From contig CAYOUJ010000017.1 of the NCBI GenBank assembly GCA_964407165.1, positions 1 to 41,464 on the forward strand: 41,464 nt of DNA, given 5' to 3'. Below are positions 1 through 6,225 of this stretch, in pieces. Every line of letters starts with the position of its first letter. Position 1 is the stretch's first letter. The translations under genes and the position numbers were made by a program. The DNA comes from CAZPKH01 sp964407165. Its GTDB lineage: Bacteria > Bacteroidota > Bacteroidia > Bacteroidales > Muribaculaceae. The notes beneath the pieces are model-generated. The model saw only the letters and a program-made list of their open reading frames with translations, made no database searches and was not told the DNA's origin.

Positions 1-170
1 GTTATAAGTTATAAGTTATGAATCAATTGCGACAAAATCGGTTATAAGTTATAAGTCAATTGCGACAAAATCGGTAATAAGTTATAAGTTACAAGTTATA
101 AGTTAGGAGTCAATTGCCCAAACCCGGTTATAAGTTATAAGTTATAAGTTATAAGTTATAAACTATTTTT
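1..170. repeat. TTATAAG heptamer array with TCAATTGC cores
   Basis: Tandem TTATAAG heptamers are interrupted by a core that begins TCAATTGC and ends CGG. Core copies lie at 23-41, 56-74 (GACAAAAT variant) and 110-127 (CCAAACC variant). The stretch 96-154 is repeated exactly at 836-894 on the other side of the superoxide dismutase gene, 740 bp away. No open frame or TAnnTTTG promoter box is visible in 1-244. Confidence 0.9.
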
Positions 171-244
171 AACGCACCGCCTCCAAACAAACACCCCCCT
201 TGCCGCGTTTTATGGGAAAGCAAACATAAAAAATCGTAACCAAA

Positions 245-820
245 ATGATATACACCCAGCCCCAGCTTCCATACGCCACAGACGCCCTGCAATCCGCAAT
301 ATCCAAGGAGACCGTAGAATACCACTACGGCCGGCATGAGAAGGCTTACATCGAGAACCTCAACCGGCTGATCGAGGGCACACCTTACGCCGACATGGAG
401 CTCGAAGACATAATCCGCAAAGCCGACGGACCGCTATTCAACAACGCCTCCCAAGCCTGGAACCACATTTTCTACTTCTTCTCGTTTTCCCCCGACGGCG
501 GCGGCGAGCCCACCGGACGCCTACGCGACGCCATCGACCGCGAGTTTGGCGGATTCGAAGAGTTCAAGAAGATGTTCGTCGACGCCGGCGTCGGCCTCTT
601 CGGCTCCGGATGGGTCTGGCTCTCCAAAGACCGTGGCGGACGCCTGCACATCACCACCGGCACTGGTGCCGCCAACCCCCTCACCGACGGCCTGACCCCC
701 CTGCTGACCTTCGACGTCTGGGAGCACGCATACTACCTGCAGTACCAAAACCGCCGCGCCGACTCCCTGCGTGCCCTCTGGGACATCATCGACTGGGATG
801 TCGTCGGCAGCCGCTACTAA
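245..820 (+). CDS. sodB: Superoxide dismutase, Fe/Mn family
   Basis: Cytoplasmic superoxide dismutase, converting superoxide to oxygen and hydrogen peroxide. The 191 aa match the normal length of the family. The four metal ligands are visible: H27 (in YHYGRH), H74 (in QAWNHIFY), D157 and H161 (in DVWEHAYY). Gln at position 70, just before WNH, is the arrangement typical of iron enzymes; enzymes of anaerobic Bacteroidales relatives can be cambialistic, so the metal in vivo is open. The start gives the standard N-terminus (YTQPQLPYATDAL). The gene stands alone between two copies of a 59-bp direct repeat, and the next gene is convergent. No promoter box is evident upstream. High confidence in the family, moderate in the symbol. 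Confidence 0.95.
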   Translation: MIYTQPQLPYATDALQSAISKETVEYHYGRHEKAYIENLNRLIEGTPYADMELEDIIRKADGPLFNNASQAWNHIFYFFSFSPDGGGEPTGRLRDAIDREFGGFEEFKKMFVDAGVGLFGSGWVWLSKDRGGRLHITTGTGAANPLTDGLTPLLTFDVWEHAYYLQYQNRRADSLRALWDIIDWDVVGSRY

Positions 821-894
821 CTTATAACTTATAACTTATAAGTTAGGAGTCAATTGCCCAAACCCGGTTATAAGTTATAAGTTATAAGTTATAA
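821..894. repeat. Heptamer-armed inverted repeat after sod
   Basis: Starts at the base after the sod stop codon. Left arm (CTTATAA)x3 at 821-841 and right arm (TTATAAG)x3 at 868-888 are perfect reverse complements of 21 bp around a 26-bp spacer that contains the core TCAATTGCCCAAACCCGG (850-867). Bases 836-894 repeat 96-154 exactly, except that the left copy continues with one more heptamer. As RNA it would form a long stem just behind sod. Confidence 0.9.
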
Positions 895-942
895 ACTAAA
901 AGGATACAGCACTGAAATTAAGCATAATGTGATGAATGGAGG

Positions 943-978
943 GAGAGGCACGCGCGAGCGCCCCTCTTCTTTTTTATT
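943..978 (+). terminator. Possible hairpin plus T-rich tract
   Basis: GAGAGGC (943-949) pairs with GCCCCTC (960-966), 6 of 7 pairs, around a 10-nt loop and is followed on the plus strand by a T-rich run. It could terminate plus-strand transcription from sod, though it lies 120 bp beyond the sod stop and overlaps the end of the convergent glycerate kinase gene. Confidence 0.35.
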
Positions 979-2179
979 TATGGAGCGGGGCGGCGCCCTC
1001 GCGCCCCGCCGCTGTGCGGCTCACATCTATATGCCGCAAGTTTTCACGCGCAACCTCAGGCCGCATCGCCTCCTCCGGCGCCATCCCCTCCGGCGTCACC
1101 GCAACCACATCAACAAACCCCGCCTTCAGCAGCATCTCCCGGTCTGTCACCTGACCCGCTATCCCCACGCACGGCATCCCCGCCGCCTGGCAATGCCGAA
1201 GCACCCCCATCGGCACCTTGCCGTAAAGTGTCTGCAAGTCCATGCGCCCCTCACCCGTTATCACCAGGTCTGCCCCGCGGACAGCCTCGTCAAAACCCGT
1301 CAGCCTCAGCACCTCCTCAACCCCGCTTACAACCCGTGCATTGCACATCGCCCCCAGCGCAAACCCAATCCCCCCTGCCGCACCCAAGGGGAGCGGGGCG
1401 GCGCCCTCGCGCCCCGCAGCACGCAAGCCCCACACGCCTGGCGGGCACGCCTGGTATGCGCGGCCGGTGATGGCCGCCCTCCGTACTTGCTCATCCAACA
1501 CCACCTCCGCAAAATGCCCAAGCGCCCTGTCAATCGGCCCAACCATCTCCACCGTCACACCCTTCTGCGGCCCGAACACCGCCGTAGCACCATTTGGTCC
1601 GCACAAGGGATTGTCAACATCGGCCAAAGCCGTAATATTGCACTCCGGCACCTTCCCCTCTACGCACTCCAGCCGCGCCAGCTCCAACACCCCGGGCCTC
1701 AGTGGCTCACCCTCAGCGTCAAAAAAACTGATTCCCAACGCCTCCAGCAGCCCGCGGCCCCCGTCGTTAGTGGCGCTCCCGCCAAGTCCAATTATAATAT
1801 TGTGACATCCCCGATTGACGGCATCCTTAATTAGCAACCCCGTGCCGTAGCTCGTGGCTATCAGCGGATTGCGCTCATCCTCGGGCAGCAGCGTCAGCCC
1901 GCTCGCAGTAGCCACATCCATTATTGCCGTGTCACCCTTTACCCCGTATGTGCAGCGAATAGGCCGCAGCAGCGGGTCGACACTCTCGCACTCAACCCAC
2001 TCACCACCTAAAGCACGCGTAAGTATCCGGGCCGTCCCCTCCCCGCCGTCAGCCAAGGGGAGCGGGGCGGCGCCCTCGCGCCCCGCAGCAGCAAGCCCTG
2101 CAGCAACCGCCTCGCAGACCTCCTCGGCCGTGAGACATCCCTTGAACGAATCGCACGCTATGACCACTCGCCTTTTCAT
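974..2179 (-). CDS. Glycerate kinase (GarK/GlxK family) with three in-frame palindrome insertions
   Basis: Phosphorylates D-glycerate with ATP. Family motifs in order: N-terminal VIACDSFKGCL, ADGGEGT, IIGLGGSATNDGG, FGPQKG, GAAGG, LVITGEGRMD, GKVP and GIAGQVTD. The start at 2179 gives MKRRVVIACDSFKG, the family N-terminus; an upstream in-frame codon lies before the promoter box. At 401 aa it is some 20 residues longer than usual because three copies of a 27-bp palindrome are translated as AGREGAAPLP: before ADGGEGT (near residue 35), before GAAGG (near residue 255) and at the very C-terminus, where the repeat supplies the last residues before the stop. The core motifs remain in frame, so the enzyme may still work. 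Divergent from the HD-domain gene, with only 37 bp between the starts. It could be inactive if the second insertion disturbs the GAAGG loop. Confidence 0.93.
   Translation of the reverse strand: MKRRVVIACDSFKGCLTAEEVCEAVAAGLAAAGREGAAPLPLADGGEGTARILTRALGGEWVECESVDPLLRPIRCTYGVKGDTAIMDVATASGLTLLPEDERNPLIATSYGTGLLIKDAVNRGCHNIIIGLGGSATNDGGRGLLEALGISFFDAEGEPLRPGVLELARLECVEGKVPECNITALADVDNPLCGPNGATAVFGPQKGVTVEMVGPIDRALGHFAEVVLDEQVRRAAITGRAYQACPPGVWGLRAAGREGAAPLPLGAAGGIGFALGAMCNARVVSGVEEVLRLTGFDEAVRGADLVITGEGRMDLQTLYGKVPMGVLRHCQAAGMPCVGIAGQVTDREMLLKAGFVDVVAVTPEGMAPEEAMRPEVARENLRHIDVSRTAAGREGAAPLHK
983..1009. repeat. 27-bp GC palindrome, copy 1 (C-terminus of glycerate kinase)
   Basis: Arms GCGGGGCG and CGCCCCGC (8 bp, perfect) flank the 9-nt loop GCGCCCTCG. 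Read on the minus strand it supplies the final residues of the glycerate kinase (AAGREGAAPL, then HK and stop), so the ancestral stop codon has probably been replaced. Confidence 0.9.
1391..1417. repeat. 27-bp GC palindrome, copy 2 (inside glycerate kinase)
   Basis: Identical 27 bp to copy 1. The identity with copy 3 extends into the flanks (CCAAGGG upstream, AGCA and GCAAGCCC downstream, about 1384-1430), suggesting a longer mobile unit of about 45 bp. Translated in frame as AGREGAAPLP between a PPG motif and the GAAGG loop. Confidence 0.92.
2060..2086. repeat. 27-bp GC palindrome, copy 3 (inside glycerate kinase)
   Basis: Identical 27 bp, same orientation as the other copies, with the same CCAAGGG and AGCA/GCAAGCCC flanks as copy 2 (about 2053-2097). 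Translated in frame immediately before the ADGGEGT motif. Confidence 0.92.
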
Positions 2180-2184
2180 GTCCG

Positions 2185-2192
2185 CAAATTTA
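2185..2192 (-). promoter_or_regulatory. -7 box of glycerate kinase promoter (leaderless)
   Basis: TAAATTTG on the minus strand followed by CGGAC and the ATG at 2179. Only 5 nt separate box and start codon, so transcription should begin at or next to the A of ATG. With the box at 2204-2211 it forms a perfect 10-bp inverted repeat (GCAAATTTAC / GTAAATTTGC, 9-bp spacer). No clear -33 TTTG was found. Confidence 0.65.
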
Positions 2193-2203
2193 CAAAAAAG
2201 TCG

Positions 2204-2211
2204 TAAATTTG
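2204..2211 (+). promoter_or_regulatory. -7 box of HD-domain gene promoter (leaderless)
   Basis: TAAATTTG followed by CAGGC and ATG at 2217, again exactly 5 nt. Mirror image of the minus-strand box at 2185-2192. Confidence 0.65.
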
Positions 2212-2216
2212 CAGGC

Positions 2217-2849
2217 ATGAATGAGAGCTTAAAACGCTACATAGATCAAGAGATATTGCCGCTCTATGACCACTTCGACAGCGCACACCGCCGAGACCAT
2301 GCCGAGATGGTAATACGCCAGAGCCTCCAGCTTGCCGCAAGCCTTGGGGTCGATGCCGAAATGGCCTACGTCATCGCAGCCTACCATGACACCGGCCTTG
2401 TCGATGGACGCCCGCAGCATCACCTCTCCTCCGGTCGCATCATGCGCGAAGACCAGGAGTTGCGCCGCTGGTTTACAGAGGAGCAGATAGAGATGATGGC
2501 ACAAGCAGCCGAAGACCATCGCGCAAGCGCCGACCACCAGCCGCGAAGCATCTATGGCCGCATCGTAGCCGAAGCCGACCGATTCATCGTACCCGAAAAA
2601 ATCATCGAACGAACCGTGCAATACGGACTCGACCGGTACCCTGAACTTACCAGAGAACAGCAGTATCAGCGCGCCCTCGAGCACGTACGCGCCAAATACG
2701 GCGACGGCGGCTACCTGCGCCTGTGGTTCGACGACAGCCCGAACGCCGCGCGCCTCGAGGCCCTCCGCGCCATCATCCGCAACGAACGGCGCCTGCGCTC
2801 ACTTTTCGACGAAACTTATAACCGACTGACACAATGGAAACAACAGTAA
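2217..2849 (+). CDS. HD-domain metal-dependent phosphohydrolase
   Basis: A 210-aa cytoplasmic HD-superfamily protein; the substrate is not known. Metal-binding residues visible: H28 (in RRDH), H57-D58 (in AYHDTGL), the EDH segment, and the later D of AEADRF, which fits the H...HD...D pattern. The start at 2217 is chosen because it lies 5 nt after a clear -7 box and opens directly into the domain (MNESLKRYIDQ); the frame is open much further upstream, but that part is antisense to glycerate kinase. The end overlaps the thioesterase start by 16 nt, so the two are co-transcribed. Possible roles include nucleotide or nucleotide-second-messenger hydrolysis. Confidence 0.85.
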   Translation: MNESLKRYIDQEILPLYDHFDSAHRRDHAEMVIRQSLQLAASLGVDAEMAYVIAAYHDTGLVDGRPQHHLSSGRIMREDQELRRWFTEEQIEMMAQAAEDHRASADHQPRSIYGRIVAEADRFIVPEKIIERTVQYGLDRYPELTREQQYQRALEHVRAKYGDGGYLRLWFDDSPNAARLEALRAIIRNERRLRSLFDETYNRLTQWKQQ

Positions 2850-3241
2850 TGGAAGTGGAGACGCCCATAACCGTCCGCTCATACGACGTCGACTTTATGG
2901 GCATAGTCAACAACACAGTCTACGTCAAGTGGCTCGAAGACCTGCGCATGGCCATCCTCGACCGCTACTTCCCGCTGCAAGAGATGCTCCGCGACCGCTG
3001 CTCCCCCATCCTCGCCGAGACCTGCATACAATACAAGCACCCCCTAACCCTCGACAGCCACCCGACCGGCCGATGTCGAATATGGCTCACCGGCCGCAGT
3101 CGATGGCAGGCCGAGCACGTCATCTTCGAGGGCGACCGAGTCTATGCCACCGCCCGACAGACAGGCTACTACTTCAACATCGACCGCCACCGCCCCGTCG
3201 CCTTCCCCGACGAAATGGTCGCCAAATACCTAAAACAGTGA
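2834..3241 (+). CDS. Acyl-CoA thioesterase, hotdog fold (4-HBT/YbgC type)
   Basis: A 135-aa single hotdog-domain thioesterase predicted to hydrolyse acyl-CoA thioesters in the cytoplasm. The N-terminal active-site segment is clear: RSYDVDFMGIVNNTVYVKWLE, in which the DxD and the GxVNN...YxxWxE pattern match YbgC/FcbC relatives; D20 is the likely catalytic acid. The first ATG overlaps the upstream HD gene; a second ATG five codons later (MEVETP) is also possible. Its TGA stop falls inside the first TGATTAG heptamer of the following repeat, so the repeat provides the end of the gene. Confidence 0.88.
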   Translation: METTVMEVETPITVRSYDVDFMGIVNNTVYVKWLEDLRMAILDRYFPLQEMLRDRCSPILAETCIQYKHPLTLDSHPTGRCRIWLTGRSRWQAEHVIFEGDRVYATARQTGYYFNIDRHRPVAFPDEMVAKYLKQ

Positions 3242-3329
3242 TTAGCTATAAGTGATTAGTGATTAGTTAATTTTTCACAGACGAGGCATTTAACTAAACA
3301 CTAATCACTAATCACTTATAGCTAATCAC
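3238..3329. repeat. TGATTAG-armed inverted repeat with GGCATTT core
   Basis: Perfect 30-bp inverted repeat (3238-3267 and 3300-3329) with a 32-bp spacer. The arms are tandem TGATTAG-like heptamers. The spacer holds GGCATTTA at 3285-3292. The stop codons of both convergent neighbours lie within the arms: TGA of the thioesterase at 3239-3241 and the stop of the minus-strand gene at 3312-3314. As RNA it could act as a two-way terminator. Confidence 0.93.
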
Positions 3330-3755
3330 TCTTTTGACTTTTACCGGCAGTGCCGCGAGGGTTGACATCACGGCTTCAGCTTTGGTTTGCGCCTCGGCAT
3401 GGTCAATGCCACGCTCTGCCTCAACGTGTCGCACTGCGGCAGCATAGTCGCGCTTGTACGACGCATTGAGCTGCGTCCAGTTCACGCCCGCCCACTGCCG
3501 CGCCTCATCTACGTCCAGCGGCAGCCGCCCCTTCACCATCATAAACGCAATGATTGGATAGCCCGCGTAGCCCTGCCACGCCGTGGCGTTGTCGTTGCTC
3601 TGATAAGTGTCAGTGTCAGGGTTATAGACTACAGTGTAGGTCTTCGTGCCGTCAGACGACGTCACCCGCGCCTCGTCGCCCTCGACGTGCACACGCCCGT
3701 CGGCAATTGCGCTCCAGGCCTCGTAAACTTTCTCGATAGGTGGTAACTTCTCCAT
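3312..3755 (-). CDS. Conserved hypothetical protein, 147 aa
   Basis: Not recognised as a characterised family; it resembles uncharacterised Bacteroidales proteins that begin MEKLPPIEKVYEAWSAIADGRV. It is soluble, without signal peptide or membrane segments. It has an N-terminal helix, a strand-rich part (VTSSDGTKTYTVVYN), then an aromatic stretch (WQGYAGYPIIAFMM) and a helical C-terminal half. The last residues (RVISYK) and the stop are encoded by the right arm of the TGATTAG inverted repeat, so the C-terminus may be recently altered. Stands alone, convergent to the thioesterase. No promoter box seen upstream. Function unknown. Confidence 0.75.
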   Translation of the reverse strand: MEKLPPIEKVYEAWSAIADGRVHVEGDEARVTSSDGTKTYTVVYNPDTDTYQSNDNATAWQGYAGYPIIAFMMVKGRLPLDVDEARQWAGVNWTQLNASYKRDYAAAVRHVEAERGIDHAEAQTKAEAVMSTLAALPVKVKRVISYK

Positions 3756-3783
3756 ACCCTTTCAACGCCTCCGACCCCCAATT

Positions 3784-3870
3784 GGTTTTTAGTGATTTGT
3801 AATTTAATGCTCACACCTATTGGGTAATTAGGCATTTCACTAAAAACTAAAAACCAAAAACTAAAAACTT
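3784..3870. repeat. CTAAAAA-heptamer inverted repeat with GGCATTTC core
   Basis: A short left arm (GGTTTTTAGTG, from 3784) faces a longer right arm of CTAAAAA-type heptamers (about 3838-3868). GGCATTTC at 3831-3838 directly precedes the right arm, as in the elements at 26782-26890 and 27998-28103. The left arm is degenerate compared with those copies. Confidence 0.75.
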
Positions 3871-3875
3871 TTTCG

Positions 3876-3883
3876 TAACTTTG
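3876..3883 (+). promoter_or_regulatory. -7 box of MFS transporter promoter
   Basis: TAACTTTG followed by C, the standard Bacteroidetes -7 box, about 55 bp upstream of the transporter start. The -33 region is inside the A-rich repeat. Confidence 0.7.
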
Positions 3884-3938
3884 CACCCGGTTTCCAACGA
3901 TTAAAGCCTGGCAGAGCTTACTCCACGATTAATTACCT

Positions 3939-5144
3939 ATGCACCAACCAGCCATAATGCGCCAGACGGGACTCTTCTTCCCCGTCGTCTTAGGCACCCT
4001 CACCGCCTTCGGGCCTTTCGTCACCGACTTCTACCTCCCCGTATTGCCCGAGATGGGGCAATTTTTCCACACCTCCCCATCGCTCATCGGCATGAGCCTC
4101 ACCGCCGGCATGACAGGCCTCGCCGCCGGTCAGCTGCTCATCGGCCCCTTGACCGACCGCTACGGCCGGCGCCTCATACTCATCGGTGCCATGATAATGT
4201 TTGTGCTCGCCTCATTAGGGTGCGTGTTCTCAACCAACATCTTCGTCTTCAACCTCATGCGCCTCTTCCAGGGCCTCGGAGGAGCCGGCGGCATCGTCAT
4301 CTCAAAGAGCATGGCCTCGGACACATTCTCCGGCCGCGATCTGGCCAAATTCATGGCCCTCCTGGGCGCCATCAACGGCGTAACCCCCGTGGTCGCCCCC
4401 CTCGTCGGCGGCGTCATGGCAGGCTTCACAAGCTGGCAGGGCATCTTCGCCCTCCTGCTCGCTATCGGACTGATACTCGCCATCTGCTGCATCCGCCTGC
4501 CCGAAACGCTTATTGCCGAGCGTCGCATACGCCGCAGTCCCATCTCTCTGTACGCCAACCTCTTCCGCGTATTCCGCAACCGCAAGTACGCGGCCGTCAT
4601 CATCTACGCCACATTCGGCGCAATGGTGTTCTTCAGCTACATCGCCTCCTCCACGTTCATCCTGCAAGAAACCTACGGCCTGTCGCCGCTGACGTTCAGC
4701 CTCTGCTTCGCCTTCAACGCCATAATGATAGGCCTCGGCGCCGGCGTCGCCGCCACCTTCCGCTCCACCTCCCGCTGCCTCGTGCTGGCCACGTGGATAC
4801 AGTTGGCAGGCGCCCTGTGCGTAGGCGCCTGCCTGTGGCTGGGTCTGAGCGTGTGGCTCTTGATGGCCTCCTACCTGCTCATGCTCACCGGATTCGGCCT
4901 GTGGCAGCCCGGTGCGACCGCCGTGGCCCTCGACCTCGAGCGCGCAAACTCCGGCGCCGCCAGCGCAGTCTTCGGCGCTGTCTTCTTCCTCGCCGGAGGC
5001 CTCGCAAGCAGCGTCGTAGGCATCGGTAACATCTGCCACACAGCCACGTTCATAGCCGTCGGCGGCTCACTCCTGTGCCTCGCCATCATTATCCCCCTCG
5101 CCCCTCGCTTAAAGCGCCTTGAGCGCCCGGTCGGCAGCCGCTGA
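3939..5144 (+). CDS. MFS drug exporter, Bcr/CflA family
   Basis: A 401-aa inner-membrane proton-coupled exporter of about 12 transmembrane helices. The Bcr/CflA signature is visible: TDFYLPVLPEM in helix 1, GQLLIGPLTDRYGRR (motif A, loop 2-3), the RLFQGLGGAGG segment in helix 4 and APLVGG in helix 5. Family members export bicyclomycin, chloramphenicol or sulfonamides, but the substrate here cannot be told. Start at 3939 follows the promoter by a normal leader; a second ATG at 3957 (MRQTGLFF) is also possible. The 3' end overlaps the convergent flavodoxin gene by 36 bp. Confidence 0.93.
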   Translation: MHQPAIMRQTGLFFPVVLGTLTAFGPFVTDFYLPVLPEMGQFFHTSPSLIGMSLTAGMTGLAAGQLLIGPLTDRYGRRLILIGAMIMFVLASLGCVFSTNIFVFNLMRLFQGLGGAGGIVISKSMASDTFSGRDLAKFMALLGAINGVTPVVAPLVGGVMAGFTSWQGIFALLLAIGLILAICCIRLPETLIAERRIRRSPISLYANLFRVFRNRKYAAVIIYATFGAMVFFSYIASSTFILQETYGLSPLTFSLCFAFNAIMIGLGAGVAATFRSTSRCLVLATWIQLAGALCVGACLWLGLSVWLLMASYLLMLTGFGLWQPGATAVALDLERANSGAASAVFGAVFFLAGGLASSVVGIGNICHTATFIAVGGSLLCLAIIIPLAPRLKRLERPVGSR

Positions 5145-5666
5145 CGGCGAGCAGTTCATCAGCAGCCCGTCAGTCCAGTCGACGTTGGGATACAGACGAC
5201 GCAAGTCGCGCACGCTCCCGCTGACAGTCGAGCCTCCCGACGTGGCAAACGGTATGACCCGCTTCTCCTCCAGCCGCTGGCTCTCAATCCACGTGTTCAC
5301 CTGGCGCGGCGCCAAGTCCCACCAAATCGGATAGCCGAGGAATATGACGTCATACTCCGAGGCGTCGATGGCATCGCCCCCGAGAGCGGGACGGCACGCC
5401 TCATCCTTCATCTCCACAGAGCTGCGGCTACGCGGATTGTTCCAGTCCAGGTCGGCCGACGTAAACCGCGGCTCCGCCACTATCTCATAGAGAGTGGCAT
5501 CCGTGGCCTGCGCTATCGCCTTGGCCACGCGCTCAGTTGTTCCCGTGGCCGAGAAATAGGCCACGAGCACTTTCTGCTTGTTTTCCATACTTTTATCAGT
5601 TTGCTTCTCTTGGGCGCACCCGCACAGCGCGAGCACGCATCCGATGATTGTCAGTAATTTACGCAT
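5109..5666 (-). CDS. Exported flavodoxin-like lipoprotein
   Basis: 185 aa. It begins with a lipoprotein signal: a short hydrophobic stretch and lipobox LCGC with Cys17, so the protein is likely anchored in a membrane outside the cytoplasm. After a linker comes a flavodoxin fold: VLVAYFSATGTTERVAKAIA (phosphate-binding loop for FMN), then GYPIWWDLAPRQV and FATSGGSTVSGS, the flavodoxin_4 style of many Bacteroidales proteins. Redox partner unknown. It starts 6 bp after the Fur-family gene, so the two form an operon. An exported flavodoxin is uncommon, because FMN must bind before or after export. The 3' end overlaps the convergent MFS gene. Confidence 0.88.
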   Translation of the reverse strand: MRKLLTIIGCVLALCGCAQEKQTDKSMENKQKVLVAYFSATGTTERVAKAIAQATDATLYEIVAEPRFTSADLDWNNPRSRSSVEMKDEACRPALGGDAIDASEYDVIFLGYPIWWDLAPRQVNTWIESQRLEEKRVIPFATSGGSTVSGSVRDLRRLYPNVDWTDGLLMNCSPSAAADRALKAL

Positions 5667-5672
5667 ATTATT

Positions 5673-6101
5673 TCAGTTGATTTGTGAGCAACGCGGGCAA
5701 AGCCCTTTCAGGGTATAGTTGACAGTGTGGACGCTGAACCCCGCGGGCACAGCCACCGCGGGCACAGCCACATCGTCGAGGCATACAGTCCGTCCGCAGC
5801 GCTCGCAGAAGAAGTGCGGATGCTGGTCGTCAGGCGTGTGGTGGTGATGCGCGCCGTGACACAGCTCATACTTCACCGACCCGCTCCCGTCCTCGAACGC
5901 GTGCACCACGTCAGCCTCGGCAAACAGCGTGAGCACCCTGAAGATGCTCCCCTTGTCCACCGTCTCCAGAGCCTCCTCCAGGGCCGCCAAGTTCACCGGC
6001 CCCTCCGCCGCGGCCAGCGCCCTCAGCACCAGCAGCCGGTTAGCCGTCACCCTCACCCCCTTCGCCTGGAGCGTCTCCTCAAAATTATTTACTTGTGGCA
6101 T
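5673..6101 (-). CDS. Fur-family metal-dependent repressor
   Basis: 142-aa transcriptional regulator with an N-terminal winged helix (about residues 5-80, with the segment VDKGSIFRVLTLF in the position of the usual recognition helix) and a C-terminal metal/dimer domain. Metal ligands visible: a His cluster at 85-88, H94 and H96, and two CxxC pairs (C99/C102 and C135/C138) that build the structural zinc site. The start at 6101 (MPQVNNFEETL) lies about 12 nt after the predicted transcription start; an in-frame ATG at 6140 lies upstream of the promoter box and is unlikely. Divergent from the P1B ATPase, which it may control, and in operon with the flavodoxin. Zur-, Fur- and PerR-like functions cannot be separated from sequence alone. 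Confidence 0.9.
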   Translation of the reverse strand: MPQVNNFEETLQAKGVRVTANRLLVLRALAAAEGPVNLAALEEALETVDKGSIFRVLTLFAEADVVHAFEDGSGSVKYELCHGAHHHHTPDDQHPHFFCERCGRTVCLDDVAVPAVAVPAGFSVHTVNYTLKGLCPRCSQIN

Positions 6102-6118
6102 TTGATCAACATTTTCAG

Positions 6119-6126
6119 CAAATATA
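6119..6126 (-). promoter_or_regulatory. -7 box of fur-type gene promoter
   Basis: TATATTTG followed by C on the minus strand, about 17 nt before the ATG at 6101, giving a very short leader. No clear -33 element. Confidence 0.55.
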
Positions 6127-6166
6127 GTAATAATATTCATTGATGACTACATATTTTCAAAAAATA

Positions 6167-6186
6167 TTTGCAAACGGGTTGCAAAA
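6167..6186 (+). promoter_or_regulatory. Candidate repressor site: twin TTGCAAA
   Basis: TTGCAAA occurs at 6168-6174 and again at 6179-6185, 11 bp apart and so on the same face of the helix. The first lies within the palindrome TTTGCAAA. Both sit in the -33 region of the ATPase promoter, where a Fur-family dimer could block it. Inference only. Confidence 0.35.
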
Positions 6187-6195
6187 ATGTTGGCG

Positions 6196-6203
6196 TATCT
6201 TTG
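6196..6203 (+). promoter_or_regulatory. -7 box of P1B ATPase promoter
   Basis: TATCTTTG followed by C, 22 nt upstream of the ATG at 6226. It fixes the start, because the earlier in-frame ATG at 6187 lies upstream of the box and would not be transcribed. Confidence 0.7.
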
Positions 6204-6225
6204 CCCCAAACAAAAAACAAAGATT

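Noticed and set aside
1..170. Possible CRISPR-like array
   Set aside because: The repeat unit is a 7-bp microsatellite with 18-19-bp identical cores; there are no unique spacers of regular length and no cas genes.
1854..2216. N-terminal extension of the HD-domain protein
   Set aside because: The extension is antisense to glycerate kinase and lies upstream of the promoter box at 2204-2211; the domain begins right at the ATG at 2217.
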